Below, piece after piece: positions 1 through 8,158 of a stretch of 64,000 bases of DNA. The notes below the pieces were generated by a model. It saw only the letters and a list, made by a program, of their open reading frames with translations, did no database searches and was not told the origin of the DNA. A program made the translations under genes and the position numbers. The DNA comes from Rhodobacterales bacterium (GTDB lineage: Bacteria; Pseudomonadota; Alphaproteobacteria; Rhodobacterales; Rhodobacteraceae): the NCBI GenBank assembly GCA_021155205.1, contig JAJNPS010000009.1, forward strand, positions 1 to 64,000, in the 5' to 3' direction. The first letter of the stretch is position 1; every line of letters begins with the position of its first letter.

Positions 1-138
1 CGCCGTCGCCAGATACATCGACGGGTTCTATAACCCCATCAGGCGGCATTCATCGCTCGGCTTCCAAAGCCCCATCGCCTTCGAGCGAAAGGTCCGGGAA
101 GTGAGCTAAACGCTCTCCACAAAAGTCGGGCAAGTCCA
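1..138 (+). mobile_element. IS3-family insertion sequence, right end only
   Basis: The window opens inside an IS3-type element. The end of its transposase gene (stop at 107-109) is followed by about 29 bases that look like a terminal inverted repeat and finish in TCCA, and a foreign open frame resumes straight after. Only this end lies in the window, so neither the matching left repeat nor a target duplication can be checked. The exact last base is inferred from the TCCA ending and the resumption of the interrupted gene. Confidence 0.6.
2..109 (+). CDS. IS3-family transposase (OrfB), C-terminal end, partial at window edge
   Basis: The last 35 codons of an IS3-family OrfB are visible. The translation contains YIDGFYNPIRRHSSLG followed by SPIAFERK, the classical C-terminal signature of the rve integrase domain of IS3/IS150-type transposases (N-P-x-R-x-H-S-x-L-G). 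The catalytic D,D and most of the E region lie outside the window. The protein would cut and join the ends of the element. Whether the copy is intact cannot be judged from here. Confidence 0.75.
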   Translation, partial: AVARYIDGFYNPIRRHSSLGFQSPIAFERKVREVS

Positions 139-536
139 CTGTCACCTTTCTCACCAACGAAGCCGTTGCCCTCGAGCCGAATGAGCGCGACGACCTGCAA
201 GCGCGGGGCGTGACCATCGAGGGAACCGCTATTGCGCGGATCACCGGCGAGGCAGATGTGGAGTTGCGCGATGGTCGCAGCTTGGGTTTCGCGGGCCTTT
301 TCACCGCCACCCGCACGACGCCGGCAAGCCCGATTGCCGAGGCTGCCGGATGCGCGCTGGTCGAGACGCCGATGGGTGTGCAGATCCGGACCACCGACAG
401 CAAGGAAACCAGCGTGTCCGGCATCTTCGCCTGCGGCGACGTCGCACGTGCGCCGCATTCCGTCTCGCTCGCGGTGGGCGACGGCGCCTGGGCCGGTGCG
501 CAGTTGCACCGCTCGCTGGTCTGGCCGGAAGGGTGA
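139..536 (+). pseudogene. Thioredoxin-reductase-like FAD oxidoreductase, C-terminal half, cut by the IS3 element
   Basis: The frame runs in directly from the IS end with no start of its own, and an in-frame stop lies at 102-104 inside the IS. It encodes the C-terminal half of a TrxB-like NAD(P)/FAD oxidoreductase. The FAD-binding signature GIFACGDVARAPHSV is followed by the usual final helix (SLAVGDGAWAGAQLHRSL). The N-terminal FAD loop and the CxxC redox centre are missing, so the product should not function. An ATG at 210 could start a 108-residue remnant. The cause of disruption, IS insertion, is read from the abutting sequences. Confidence 0.6.
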
Positions 537-540
537 GCTG

Positions 541-750
541 GAATTTTCCTCAAGCGGACATGCGAGTGGATCGCTGGCAGGCATTGGGCGGCCATCGTCG
601 AGGAGGTCGGCTATCGCCAGAGGGATGTGCTCAACCGGGTCCAGGAACTGATCGACGGGATCGTCGCCCATCGCGTCAGGGTAACCGAGGAGGCCGCGCG
701 TCTGCCTGGCGCGACCGAAGGTGATACGGTGCAGACGGCGGAACTGTGCA
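541..750 (+). pseudogene. Possible HipA-type toxin C-terminal scrap
   Basis: An open stretch without a good start reads CEWIAGRHWAAIVEEVGY, then RDVLNRVQELIDGIVAH. This resembles the final helices of HipA-family serine/threonine kinase toxins (a W-x3-A-x2-G segment, then an R-V-x2-L-x2-x-I helix). Nothing upstream encodes the kinase core and no HipB antitoxin is nearby, so this is at most a relic. The call rests on pattern memory of the family tail and is weak. From about 751 to 908 nothing recognisable is present. Confidence 0.25.
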
Positions 751-908
751 AGGCAACGCGCTTCGGATGGGCAGGTCAAGACCTGCGCGTTGAGAAGGAC
801 CCCTCCGGTGTTAGTTGCGCTGCAAGCACGGTGCAGAGCCGCTGCGTCGCACCGCCGTCCGCACTTTGCGCCGCGACCTCATCCTGACCGTCGTCCTCGC
901 CGCGCGGG

Positions 909-1868
909 TCAAATTCGGTGAGTGCCAGAGCTCGCCGTTTCTTCAACGAACCGTCGCGGCGTCTTTCCCAAGGTCCGCTTGAACGCCACAGTGAATGCGC
1001 TTTCCGAGGCGTAACCGACTTCTGCTGCAGCCTCTGCAACCGTGCCGCGACCCCGATCGAGGCGCTTTGCAGCCCAGAGCATCCGCCAGAAGGTCAGATA
1101 GCTCATCGGCGTTTGTCCGACGAGACGCGCGAAGCGGACGGCGAAAGCTGTGCGCGAAAGACCTGCACGCTGAGCCAGACTGGCCACCGTCCAGGGCTGG
1201 GCAAGGTTCTGATGGATCGCCGCCAAAGCGCGATGGATGAACGGATCCGCGAGCGCCGCCGTCCAACCCACCTGACCCGGCGGCCCATCTTCGAGGTGGC
1301 GCCGCATGATTTCGATCATCAGGACATGCGACAGATGTTCGATCGAGCTGGCGCTGCCGGGGCGGCGCGACCGCAGCTCTGTCGCGATCCTGGCGATCGC
1401 CCAACGGATGGTCTCATCGCTCGAGGTGCGGTCGTCCGCCGTGGCGCGGATCACGATCACGTCCGGAAGTGTCGCCAGCAGCATGTCCGAGGCGAGGCCC
1501 GACAACAGGAACCGCGCGCCGGTCATGAAGAAATCCCCGCCGCCGCCAAGAACGGCGGTTTCTCCGTGCGAGGGCGCGGAGTGGACGGTCTCGGCCGCGT
1601 CCCCGATCCGGGCGCCGCGGGCGGACAGGACGAAGGCCTTGCCGCGCGGCAGCATCACGCAGTCCCCTTCGCCCAACCAGACCCGCTCGCGCGCGCCCTC
1701 GATGGTCAGCCAGCAGCCCCCCTTCAGGATGCCATTGCACTTCATGCCGGCATGCGGGGCATAGCGGATGGACCAGTCGCCTCCGGCATCGAGCCCTGCG
1801 GCCACGCAATCGTGCGGCCGCAGCAGGGCGAGAACATCCGAAAGGGGATCGGCGACGGGATCGGTCAA
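909..1868 (-). CDS. AraC-family transcriptional regulator with N-terminal cupin domain
   Basis: A DNA-binding regulator. The N-terminal part is a cupin-like sensor (for example GDWSIRYAPHAGMKCN and the later LGEGDCVMLPRGKAFVL). The last ~100 residues form two helix-turn-helix units typical of AraC/XylS proteins (WTVASLAQRAGLSRTAFAVR and VAEAAAEVGYASESAFTVAFKR). The frame is open up to a GTG at 1949, but no ribosome site precedes that codon. A TTG at 1868 has AGGA seven bases upstream and starts where the family usually starts, so it is preferred. This gives about 319 residues and leaves a 101-bp divergent promoter region. It faces the genes at 1970 and 2616, which it probably controls (inference from layout). 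Confidence 0.82.
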   Translation of the reverse strand: MTDPVADPLSDVLALLRPHDCVAAGLDAGGDWSIRYAPHAGMKCNGILKGGCWLTIEGARERVWLGEGDCVMLPRGKAFVLSARGARIGDAAETVHSAPSHGETAVLGGGGDFFMTGARFLLSGLASDMLLATLPDVIVIRATADDRTSSDETIRWAIARIATELRSRRPGSASSIEHLSHVLMIEIMRRHLEDGPPGQVGWTAALADPFIHRALAAIHQNLAQPWTVASLAQRAGLSRTAFAVRFARLVGQTPMSYLTFWRMLWAAKRLDRGRGTVAEAAAEVGYASESAFTVAFKRTLGKTPRRFVEETASSGTHRI

Positions 1869-1969
1869 CGGTGAATCCTGAACGATGGCTACATAGAGAC
1901 GAACTATCTCACATAGATCGTACGAGAAACAGCGGTATCTTGGTGTCACCGATCACATGGAGCAATAAA

Positions 1970-2572
1970 ATGACCCACCCTGAGACCCGCCATATCCACT
2001 TTCACTTCTCTCTCACGACCCTCGCCCTGTGCGTCGCCGTCGGTGCGCCGGTTGCCGCGCAGGAAGCTGCCCCGGACCTGCCCTTTGAAGTCATCCTCTC
2101 GGACGTGACCGAGGATCCAGCCGCAGCCCTCGAAGTCGCAGCCGCCCGCGCCGCATGGGTCGAGGCCTTCACGGCCCAGGATCTTGACCGGATGATGTCC
2201 TTCTATGCCGAGGACATCTATTCCTATGACCTGATGGCCGCGCCGACCGAGGACGGTCTGGCCATGGCCTTCGATGGCGAAGCGAGCTGGCGTCAGAACT
2301 GGATCAGCTTCTTTGGGATGTTCGACGACGATCTCGTGATCACGATCGACAATCTGACCGTCTATCAGCAGGGCGATCTGGCGACGGTGCGTGGTCTGAC
2401 GCGCCTCGAGGGCACCCTTGTGGGCGGGCCTTTCGTGGACATGTGGGTGCGCGAAACAAACGTCCTCCGCCGCGTGGATGACCGCTGGCTCGTGCTGCAC
2501 GATCACGTCTCGGTTCCCTTCGATTTCGCCACAGGACAGGCGCTGACCAGCCTCGGGCCGATCGGGCGGTGA
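1970..2572 (+). CDS. Exported NTF2/SnoaL-like (DUF4440-type) protein
   Basis: A 200-residue protein. Its hydrophobic N-terminus ends VAVGAPVAAQEA, a likely cleavable Sec signal peptide. The mature part reads AWVEAFTAQDLDRMMSFYAED and later DRWLVLHDHVSVPFDF, the pattern of the cone-shaped NTF2/SnoaL fold found in steroid isomerases and many small-molecule binding proteins. The start at 1970 is chosen because GGAG lies seven bases upstream and the signal peptide begins there. Substrate and activity cannot be told from sequence. It is divergent from the AraC regulator and 43 bases upstream of the NmrA-like gene, which suggests one regulated unit. Confidence 0.7.
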   Translation: MTHPETRHIHFHFSLTTLALCVAVGAPVAAQEAAPDLPFEVILSDVTEDPAAALEVAAARAAWVEAFTAQDLDRMMSFYAEDIYSYDLMAAPTEDGLAMAFDGEASWRQNWISFFGMFDDDLVITIDNLTVYQQGDLATVRGLTRLEGTLVGGPFVDMWVRETNVLRRVDDRWLVLHDHVSVPFDFATGQALTSLGPIGR

Positions 2573-2615
2573 CCTCCGCGACGCGTTTAACTCCCCCAAT
2601 TTGATGGATTGCAAC

Positions 2616-3488
2616 ATGATCCTCTTGACCACCCCCACCGGTGACATCGGTCACCGCGTCCTTGCCCGGCTCCTGGCCGCGGATACTCCCGTGCGCGTCA
2701 TCGCCCGCGATCCCTCAAAGTTGGCGCCGGATCCGCGCATCGACGTGGTCGAGGGCTCGATGTCCGACGCCGCAACGATCGCAAGGGCGCTCCCCGGCGT
2801 GACCGGCGTTTTCTGGCTGCCCCCCGGGGACCCAAGCCTGCCTTCGGCAGACGCCGCCTATTCAGGTGTCTCGCAAGCGTTCTGCACCGCGCTTCCTCGA
2901 TCGGCGGTCACGCATGTGGTCGGCATCTCCGCCCTTGGGCGCGGTTGGCCAAAGCCTGCGGGGCAGGTCACCGCGACTTTGGCGGTCGACGACATGATCG
3001 CGCAAACGGGCGTCCACTATCGCGCTCTGGCCTGCGCCTCGCTCATGGACAACATCGCCCGCCAGTCCGATCCGATCCGGACTTTGGGCCGGTTCTTCCA
3101 GCCGACACCGGGGAACCTGAAGCTGCCGCATGTCGCCAAGGGTGACGTCGCGCGGATCGCGGCTGACCTGCTGCTCGATCTCAACTGGGCAGGTGCCGAG
3201 GAACGTCCGCTCCTCGGACCCGAAGACCTGTCCTTTGACGAGATGGCGGCCATCATGTCCGAGGTGCTGGGCCGGGAGATCGCGGCGGTCGAACTGACCA
3301 TGGCGCAATTCGGCCAGATGATGCGCGATCTGGGCGCGAGTGACGGCATGGCGCAGGCCTATGTCGAGATGTTCACCGCCAAGAACGAAGGAATGGACCA
3401 TCTCGTCGCCCCATCGTCCCGGCGCGACACACCGACCACCTTCCGGATGTGGTGCGAAGCCGAGTTGCGCCCGCTGATCGAGGGATGA
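2616..3488 (+). CDS. NmrA-like NAD(P)-binding oxidoreductase (atypical SDR)
   Basis: This 290-residue protein starts ILLTTPTGDIGHRVLARLL, a Rossmann nucleotide-binding loop of the NmrA/atypical short-chain dehydrogenase class (TG-x-I-G). Next come a typical RDPSKLAPDPRIDVVEGSMSD segment and THVVGISALG. The catalytic Tyr-x3-Lys pair of classical SDRs is not evident, as is usual for NmrA-like proteins, which may be redox sensors or quinone reductases. Alternative starts are ATG 2604 or TTG 2601. It probably shares a transcript with the exported NTF2-like gene, under the divergent AraC regulator. Confidence 0.72.
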   Translation: MILLTTPTGDIGHRVLARLLAADTPVRVIARDPSKLAPDPRIDVVEGSMSDAATIARALPGVTGVFWLPPGDPSLPSADAAYSGVSQAFCTALPRSAVTHVVGISALGRGWPKPAGQVTATLAVDDMIAQTGVHYRALACASLMDNIARQSDPIRTLGRFFQPTPGNLKLPHVAKGDVARIAADLLLDLNWAGAEERPLLGPEDLSFDEMAAIMSEVLGREIAAVELTMAQFGQMMRDLGASDGMAQAYVEMFTAKNEGMDHLVAPSSRRDTPTTFRMWCEAELRPLIEG

Positions 3489-3633
3489 GTGCTGCCGCAG
3501 CCAGATCTGCCGACATTGGACCTGATTGGCTGGTGGGGAGAGCCCCAACGGAGAAACTAGGTGTCAATTGGCGCGCAAGTTCCGGCGCGCCCGAGACTTC
3601 GACGCCTGGTTCGGCCTGGCGGGCGGGCTGACG

Positions 3634-5196
3634 TCAATTCGAGAACGCCGTCGTCACGATCTCTTCCAGGGCGGCGATCTCGGCATCGGTGAGTTTGTCG
3701 AAGGGGTCGCGGTCGCGCCTGCGCTTCGGGAAACGCCCTTCATTCTGGGTGACCAACAGGATCACCTGCCGTGCCAGTGCGTCCGGCATCTCGATGCGGT
3801 TCATGATGGCGCGCATCGCCGCATCGTGACGCTTGAGATAGGTGATCTCGCGCGGCAGGTCCTCCTCGATGGTCTTGCGCACGCAGTCGTAAAGGAATTC
3901 GGCCTCCGCCGTGCAGTCGTAGTAGCGGTAGAGATCGGACGTTTCGTTCAGCACCTCGACATTGCCGGTGGGCGTTGCGCGCCACGTGATGTGCTCCATC
4001 AGCGGGGCGGAGTGACCTTGCAGAACCGCCCGGTAATCGTCGATGCGGTCCAGCATCACGGACGAGACGGGGAAGACCATCCCGGGTGGCGTGAACTTCC
4101 GCTCGGCGAGAACGTGATGGATCAGGCAGCGGTGCAGGCGGCCATTCCCATCTGCCAGCGGGTGGATGTAGACGAAGCCGAAGGCGATGATGGCGGCCTG
4201 CAGGACGGGATCGACCTCTTCGGTATCCGTCAGCCGCAGCCTGTTGTTGCAGGCGTTCAGCGCTGTCATGAGGTCGGGAACATCCTCGGGCCGCGCGCCG
4301 ATGAACTCGGGCAAGGGGTCGTTGCTCTGGTCCCGTTCGCCCAGAAAGACCCCGTCGTCGCGATAGCCGATCGGGGTCAGGCGATCGTCGCCGATCAGGA
4401 TGCGGTGCAGGCGGTAAATCTCGGTCTGATTGAGAGGGCGCTTGCCGGCCTCGAGCACCGCGCGTCCCCAGCGCTCCAGTCGGTTGACGGGCGGGCGCTC
4501 GCCTTCGATCTCGAAGCTTGCGCGGCTGTCGGCCAGCAGCATGAAGCTCGCCGCACGCGCCACGACATGGCCGCCCGTCTTGCCGATGGCCTCCTTGGCC
4601 CGCTCCGCCAGATCGAGCGCGATCAGCGCTTTGAGCTTCGCGGTGCGCCGGATGACCGGGCAGAGGGCGCCGGTGCCAAGCAGATTGTCCCGGATGCGGT
4701 GGCGCTGCGAGAAACGCTCCTTGCCGGTGAAGTATTGGGTGGGGTCCAAGACCGGGACCGCCGTGACGGTCGGCGCATCCTCGAGATCGAGCATGCGTCC
4801 CGTCAGGGTCTCGAAAAAGAACCACAGCCGCCGCGAGAAGGCGCCGGTCGGTGTGGCGCGGACGATCGCTTCGATGTCCTGTTGCGGAACGGCGTCGAAC
4901 ACACGCTTGAGGATCAGGAGGTCGATGCTCTCGTGCCGCAGGGCAAAGCCGAGATGGCCCTCCAGCGTTGCATCGGGCAGGTATCGCTTGTCATAGACCT
5001 GCCAGATCCCATCCGTGCGGACATTGCCGCGCACATGTCGCTCCGAGATGCAGGTGGGGTTGCGCACCGGCGCAGGAATGCCGAAGGCGGAGACCAGCGC
5101 GGCCCAACCTGCGAGGCTGGCGCCCTCGGGGAGGGGCTCATCCTGGAAGAAGGCGGGCGTCAGGCTCTCGGGTCTCATGCGTCGAAAAGGCCTCAT
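3634..5196 (-). CDS. Fic-domain protein (AMP-transferase type) with N-terminal inhibitory motif
   Basis: A 520-residue Fic protein. The catalytic loop HPLADGNGRLHR sits near residues 345-356 and matches the Fic consensus HPFxxGNGRxxR with the active histidine intact. The sequence SFEIEG at about 227-232 matches the (S/T)xxxE(G/N) inhibitory helix that blocks ATP binding, in the position expected for a class II Fic protein. Such enzymes usually transfer AMP to target proteins and are self-restrained. The large N-terminal 200 residues are unassigned, and the C-terminus (about 430-500) has helical, DNA-binding-like character. An internal ATG at 5178 is an alternative start. It lies alone in a decayed island, with no obvious antitoxin gene beside it. 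Confidence 0.88.
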   Translation of the reverse strand: MRPFRRMRPESLTPAFFQDEPLPEGASLAGWAALVSAFGIPAPVRNPTCISERHVRGNVRTDGIWQVYDKRYLPDATLEGHLGFALRHESIDLLILKRVFDAVPQQDIEAIVRATPTGAFSRRLWFFFETLTGRMLDLEDAPTVTAVPVLDPTQYFTGKERFSQRHRIRDNLLGTGALCPVIRRTAKLKALIALDLAERAKEAIGKTGGHVVARAASFMLLADSRASFEIEGERPPVNRLERWGRAVLEAGKRPLNQTEIYRLHRILIGDDRLTPIGYRDDGVFLGERDQSNDPLPEFIGARPEDVPDLMTALNACNNRLRLTDTEEVDPVLQAAIIAFGFVYIHPLADGNGRLHRCLIHHVLAERKFTPPGMVFPVSSVMLDRIDDYRAVLQGHSAPLMEHITWRATPTGNVEVLNETSDLYRYYDCTAEAEFLYDCVRKTIEEDLPREITYLKRHDAAMRAIMNRIEMPDALARQVILLVTQNEGRFPKRRRDRDPFDKLTDAEIAALEEIVTTAFSN

Positions 5197-5284
5197 GCGC
5201 GCGGATTATGGCCACAAATCATGGGCCAGTGTCGAAAATCCTTATACGCCCATCGCGCCGAAAATCAATCACGGATGTCGAAAA
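5181..5284. repeat. Three direct GTCGAAAA repeats around the fic start
   Basis: GTCGAAAA occurs at 5181-5188, 5231-5238 and 5277-5284, all in the same orientation. The starts are spaced 50 and 46 bases apart. The two outer copies extend to TGTCGAAAA and lie upstream of the fic gene. They could be operator half-sites for fic expression, but no function is shown. Confidence 0.35.
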
Positions 5285-5359
5285 GCCGTCATGGTGGGGC
5301 GAAATGTAGAAAACAGCATGATCCAAGGTCCGTGGGCAGCCCGGAGCCCGGTCAATGGC

Positions 5360-5622
5360 CACGGCAGCGCGCCGTTGCAGAGCGCAGACAGCGGGAAGGC
5401 CGATCGCCTTTGACCTGCGTTCAGCCGGGGGAACCCTATCACATCCGTCGCCTTCTGACCGAAACCACGGTGCGCGCCTTGGACAGCAGCGCCCGTGCAC
5501 CGATGTAGTCGCTGGTCTGCCCCGCGCTCGGATACATGCCGATGGGGCGACCCTTCGCATCCGCCACAGCGTGCAGCTTGGAGTTCAGCCCGCCCTTGGT
5601 CCGTCCGATAAAGCGTTTGCAC
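5360..5622 (-). pseudogene. IS5-family (IS427-like) transposase fragment, frameshifted
   Basis: The minus strand reads RFIGRTKGGLNSKLHAVADA then GRPIGMYPSAGQTSDYIGAR, a conserved segment of the DDE domain of IS5/IS427-type transposases. The frame is broken near 5455. A weaker continuation in another frame (GDGCDRVPPAERRSKAIG) matches the usual GDRGYDADWFR region. Both ends of the gene and the inverted repeats are missing. The scrap is joined directly to the methylase fragment at about 5640-5650, so it probably inserted into that gene and then decayed. Confidence 0.65.
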
Positions 5623-5639
5623 CCCCCTTTTTGCCCCGC

Positions 5640-6112
5640 AGGCTGGACGCCGTACCATTGGTGACAAGGCCCCAGAGGGTTTCGTCTTGCTCGTTCAGGT
5701 GATCCTGAAGCGCGAAGGCGGGAGAGCGGGTGCGGTCGGTCGAGAGGGTCGCGCTGCGCCGGTCGAGCTTTTCGTCAGACGGCGGAACGACCACGATCGG
5801 CACCCTGCCGCCCGCGATGAAGGACAGAGCCCCATCGGCCGGGACGAGGTCGTCGAAGCCGAAGGTTTCCTGGAGGAACGCTTTGATGAAGCGCCGAGTG
5901 GCATCGGCCGAGGGATTTGCGATCGTGGCGAAGGTGTCGAAATGCGACTGGCCGACACGGAAGGCGGTCGAGATTTCCTCCCGGATCGTCAGGCCCTTGC
6001 GAATGCGGTAGTCGGCCTCGCTTTGCTCGGACGCCTCGCGGCGGTCGACGCTGGCGACCATTGCAGGCGCGATAAGATTACCTTCGAGGCTGAGCGAAGG
6101 CCAGGCGGACAT
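5640..6112 (-). pseudogene. N-terminal fragment of a large Eco57I/PglX-like DNA methylase
   Basis: About 150 residues resemble the N-terminal, pre-catalytic region of large adenine-specific DNA methyltransferases of restriction-like or phage-defence systems. Visible features are EADYRIRKGLTIREEISTAF, TLSTDRTRSPAFALQDHLN and the LWGLVTNG strand that usually precedes the N-terminal core. The catalytic NPPY motif would lie far downstream and is absent. Similarity stops after VTNGT, where the IS5-like scrap begins. Which defence system it came from (Eco57I-type, DISARM or BREX) cannot be decided from this piece. The ATG at 6112 lacks a clear ribosome site and the frame is open upstream, so it may be internal. 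Confidence 0.5.
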
Positions 6113-7056
6113 GTCGACGACGGGCTGGTGCCTTCGTGGCGGAGGTCATGGAAGTGGAGGTCCTTGACGTCAGCATCGGAACAGGCTCGGCGGAACGCCG
6201 TGCCGACGGATTTGGAGTTGTAGGGGAAGATCGGACCCTTCGCCTTTCCGAGAAGCTTGGCCTGCGCCATGACGAGGGCCCAGGCATCGAACCCGGTGGC
6301 GGCGAAGAGCGGGATCCGTTGGTCGTTGCCGGCCTTGTTGCGCGGGTCCTTGCGGTCCCGGATCATGAGCATCCGGCGGTCTATGTCGAGATCGCTCCAG
6401 TCGGCGCGGCAGATCTCGTCCAGCCGCATCGCGGTAGCGATGGCGAACTGCACGATGCGCGTCATGGGCATCGTCAGGCGCGCATTCTCGTCAAAGCAGC
6501 GGAAGAGGCGGCCGAGTTCAGCTGTCGTCGGGCGTCGGTCGCGCTCGATACCCTTGCCGATCAGACCAAGCCGCTTCAGCGCCACTCGGGCCAGATCGAC
6601 GCCTTCAACGCGAATCTCCAGCCCGTGGACGGCAGCGGCATGAGTCAGGATCATCTTGATGACGCCGATGTCGATGCCGGGCGTTACCGGCCCGGCGCCC
6701 TGACCTGCACGCTTGCGGCCATACTCGATCAGCTTGTGACGATCGAGGTGCCCGATCTTCTCTTTCCCGAGGTCGCGCTTCAGCGTCGCGAGTGTCGCCG
6801 CCTTGGCTCGCGTCGGGGTGGTTTCCCTACGGCGCACATATCGGCTATATGAAGGTCAACCAGGTCACCGAAAGTGTGCAGGCGGGCCACGGACGATCGG
6901 CCCAGGCGGCAGCCCCTGATCGACCAGGGTCTCGGCTTGGCGCGCCCATTTCTGGGCGTCGTCACGGCGTGAGGTGCGTCTCGCTCGCGTGAGCCACCCT
7001 TCCGTCTGACTTGGACCCGGGTTCGCACCGGAGGGAAGCTTGGTGATCGAGGCCAT
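6113..7056 (-). pseudogene. Tyrosine-recombinase integrase, frameshifted and truncated
   Basis: Reads as a site-specific integrase broken into three frames. The N-terminus MASITKLPSG starts at 7056, continues after a frame change as a VRRKGGSRERD segment and TFGDLVDLHIADMCAVGK (about 6840-7028), then runs in a third frame from about 6820. The catalytic core shows box I Arg in ATAMRLDEICRADW, a beta-hairpin Lys in IRDRKDPRNKAGNDQ, and box II in HFHDLRHEGTS. The protein breaks just after HEGTS, so the third-box His/Trp and the nucleophile Tyr are missing and it cannot act. It lies 115 bp upstream of dusA, a known integration hotspot, which marks the boundary of a former element. Confidence 0.8.
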
Positions 7057-7171
7057 TTTCGTGTGCGCTATGTGTGCGAGTTGAGTCGTCGAAACGGGGG
7101 ATATTCGGGGCTGTCAGGGCGTAGTCTGGCGTGGACACTACTCAGGCCAACGGATTAAAGATACGAGAAAA

Positions 7172-8158
7172 ATGACAGAATATCAACCACATAGACTGTC
7201 CGTTGCGCCCATGATGGACTGGACCGACCGCCATTGCCGGGTCTTTCACCGCCAGATGACGCGCCGGGCCATGCTTTATACCGAGATGGTGACGGCGCCT
7301 GCGGTGATTCACGGGCCGCGCGACCGGCTTTTGGCGCATTACGCCGCCGAGCATCCGGTGGCGCTGCAGTTGGGCGGGTCGGATCCTGGCGAACTGGCGC
7401 AGGCCGTGCGGCTCGCCGCGCCCTTCGGCTATGACGAGATCAACCTGAATGTCGGCTGCCCGTCCGACCGGGTGCAGTCGGGCTGCTTTGGCGCGGTGCT
7501 GATGGAACGCCCGGGCCTGGTGGCCGATTGCCTTTCGGCAATGCAGCAGGCAAGCCCGGTGCCGGTGACGGTCAAATGCCGCATCGGCGTCGATGATCAG
7601 GACTCCGAAACCGTGCTGCCCGATTTCATCGACAGGGTCAGCCGGGCAGGGGTCGGCCATGTCATCATCCACGCCCGCAAGGCCTGGCTGAAGGGTCTGT
7701 CCCCCAAGGAAAACCGCGAGGTTCCACCGCTCGACTACCCCCTGGTGGTCGCCATGAAGCGGGCCTTCCCGCACCTCACCATTTCCATCAACGGCGGCAT
7801 CACCAGCCTCGATCAGGCGAAAGCCTTCCTTGATCAAGGCCTCGACGGTGTCATGCTGGGCCGCGCCGCCTATCACGATCCGGCCTCGGTGCTGATCGGG
7901 GCGGATGCGCTTTGGGGCGATACCTTTGCGCCTGACCCGGTCTCGGTGGTGGACGCCATGCGCCCCTATATCGCAGACCATCTGGCAAAGGGCGGGCGTC
8001 TGCACCAGATCACCCGCCACATGCTCGGCCTCTTTCACGGCCAGCCCGGCGCGCGGGGCTGGCGGCGCGTGCTGTCGGATCAGGCCAACCGCCCCGGCGC
8101 GGGGCTGGCCGTGATCGACGCGGCGCTGTCCAGCCTTCAGGCCTCGGCCGCCGCCTGA
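7172..8158 (+). CDS. dusA: tRNA-dihydrouridine(20/20a) synthase DusA
   Basis: FMN enzyme that reduces uridines 20 and 20a in the D-loop of tRNA, using NADPH. The 328-residue protein begins with the usual RLSVAPMMDWTDRHCR. It has the catalytic cysteine C96 in INLNVGCPSDRVQSGCFGA, and HARKAWLKGLSPKENREVPP and SINGGITS segments typical of DusA. Length is normal. The 5' end of dusA is a recurrent attachment site for integrative elements, and a decayed integrase lies immediately upstream here. The last 22 bases overlap the convergent end of the exporter gene. Confidence 0.95.
   Translation: MTEYQPHRLSVAPMMDWTDRHCRVFHRQMTRRAMLYTEMVTAPAVIHGPRDRLLAHYAAEHPVALQLGGSDPGELAQAVRLAAPFGYDEINLNVGCPSDRVQSGCFGAVLMERPGLVADCLSAMQQASPVPVTVKCRIGVDDQDSETVLPDFIDRVSRAGVGHVIIHARKAWLKGLSPKENREVPPLDYPLVVAMKRAFPHLTISINGGITSLDQAKAFLDQGLDGVMLGRAAYHDPASVLIGADALWGDTFAPDPVSVVDAMRPYIADHLAKGGRLHQITRHMLGLFHGQPGARGWRRVLSDQANRPGAGLAVIDAALSSLQASAAA

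Noticed and set aside
1869..1949. GTG 1949 as start of the AraC gene
   Set aside because: No ribosome site before it, and it leaves only 20 bases to the divergent gene; TTG 1868 has AGGA at good spacing.
3526..5508. 660-codon open frame on the plus strand
   Set aside because: It is antisense to the Fic gene, which has clear catalytic motifs; the plus-strand translation has no recognisable domain and reflects high GC content.
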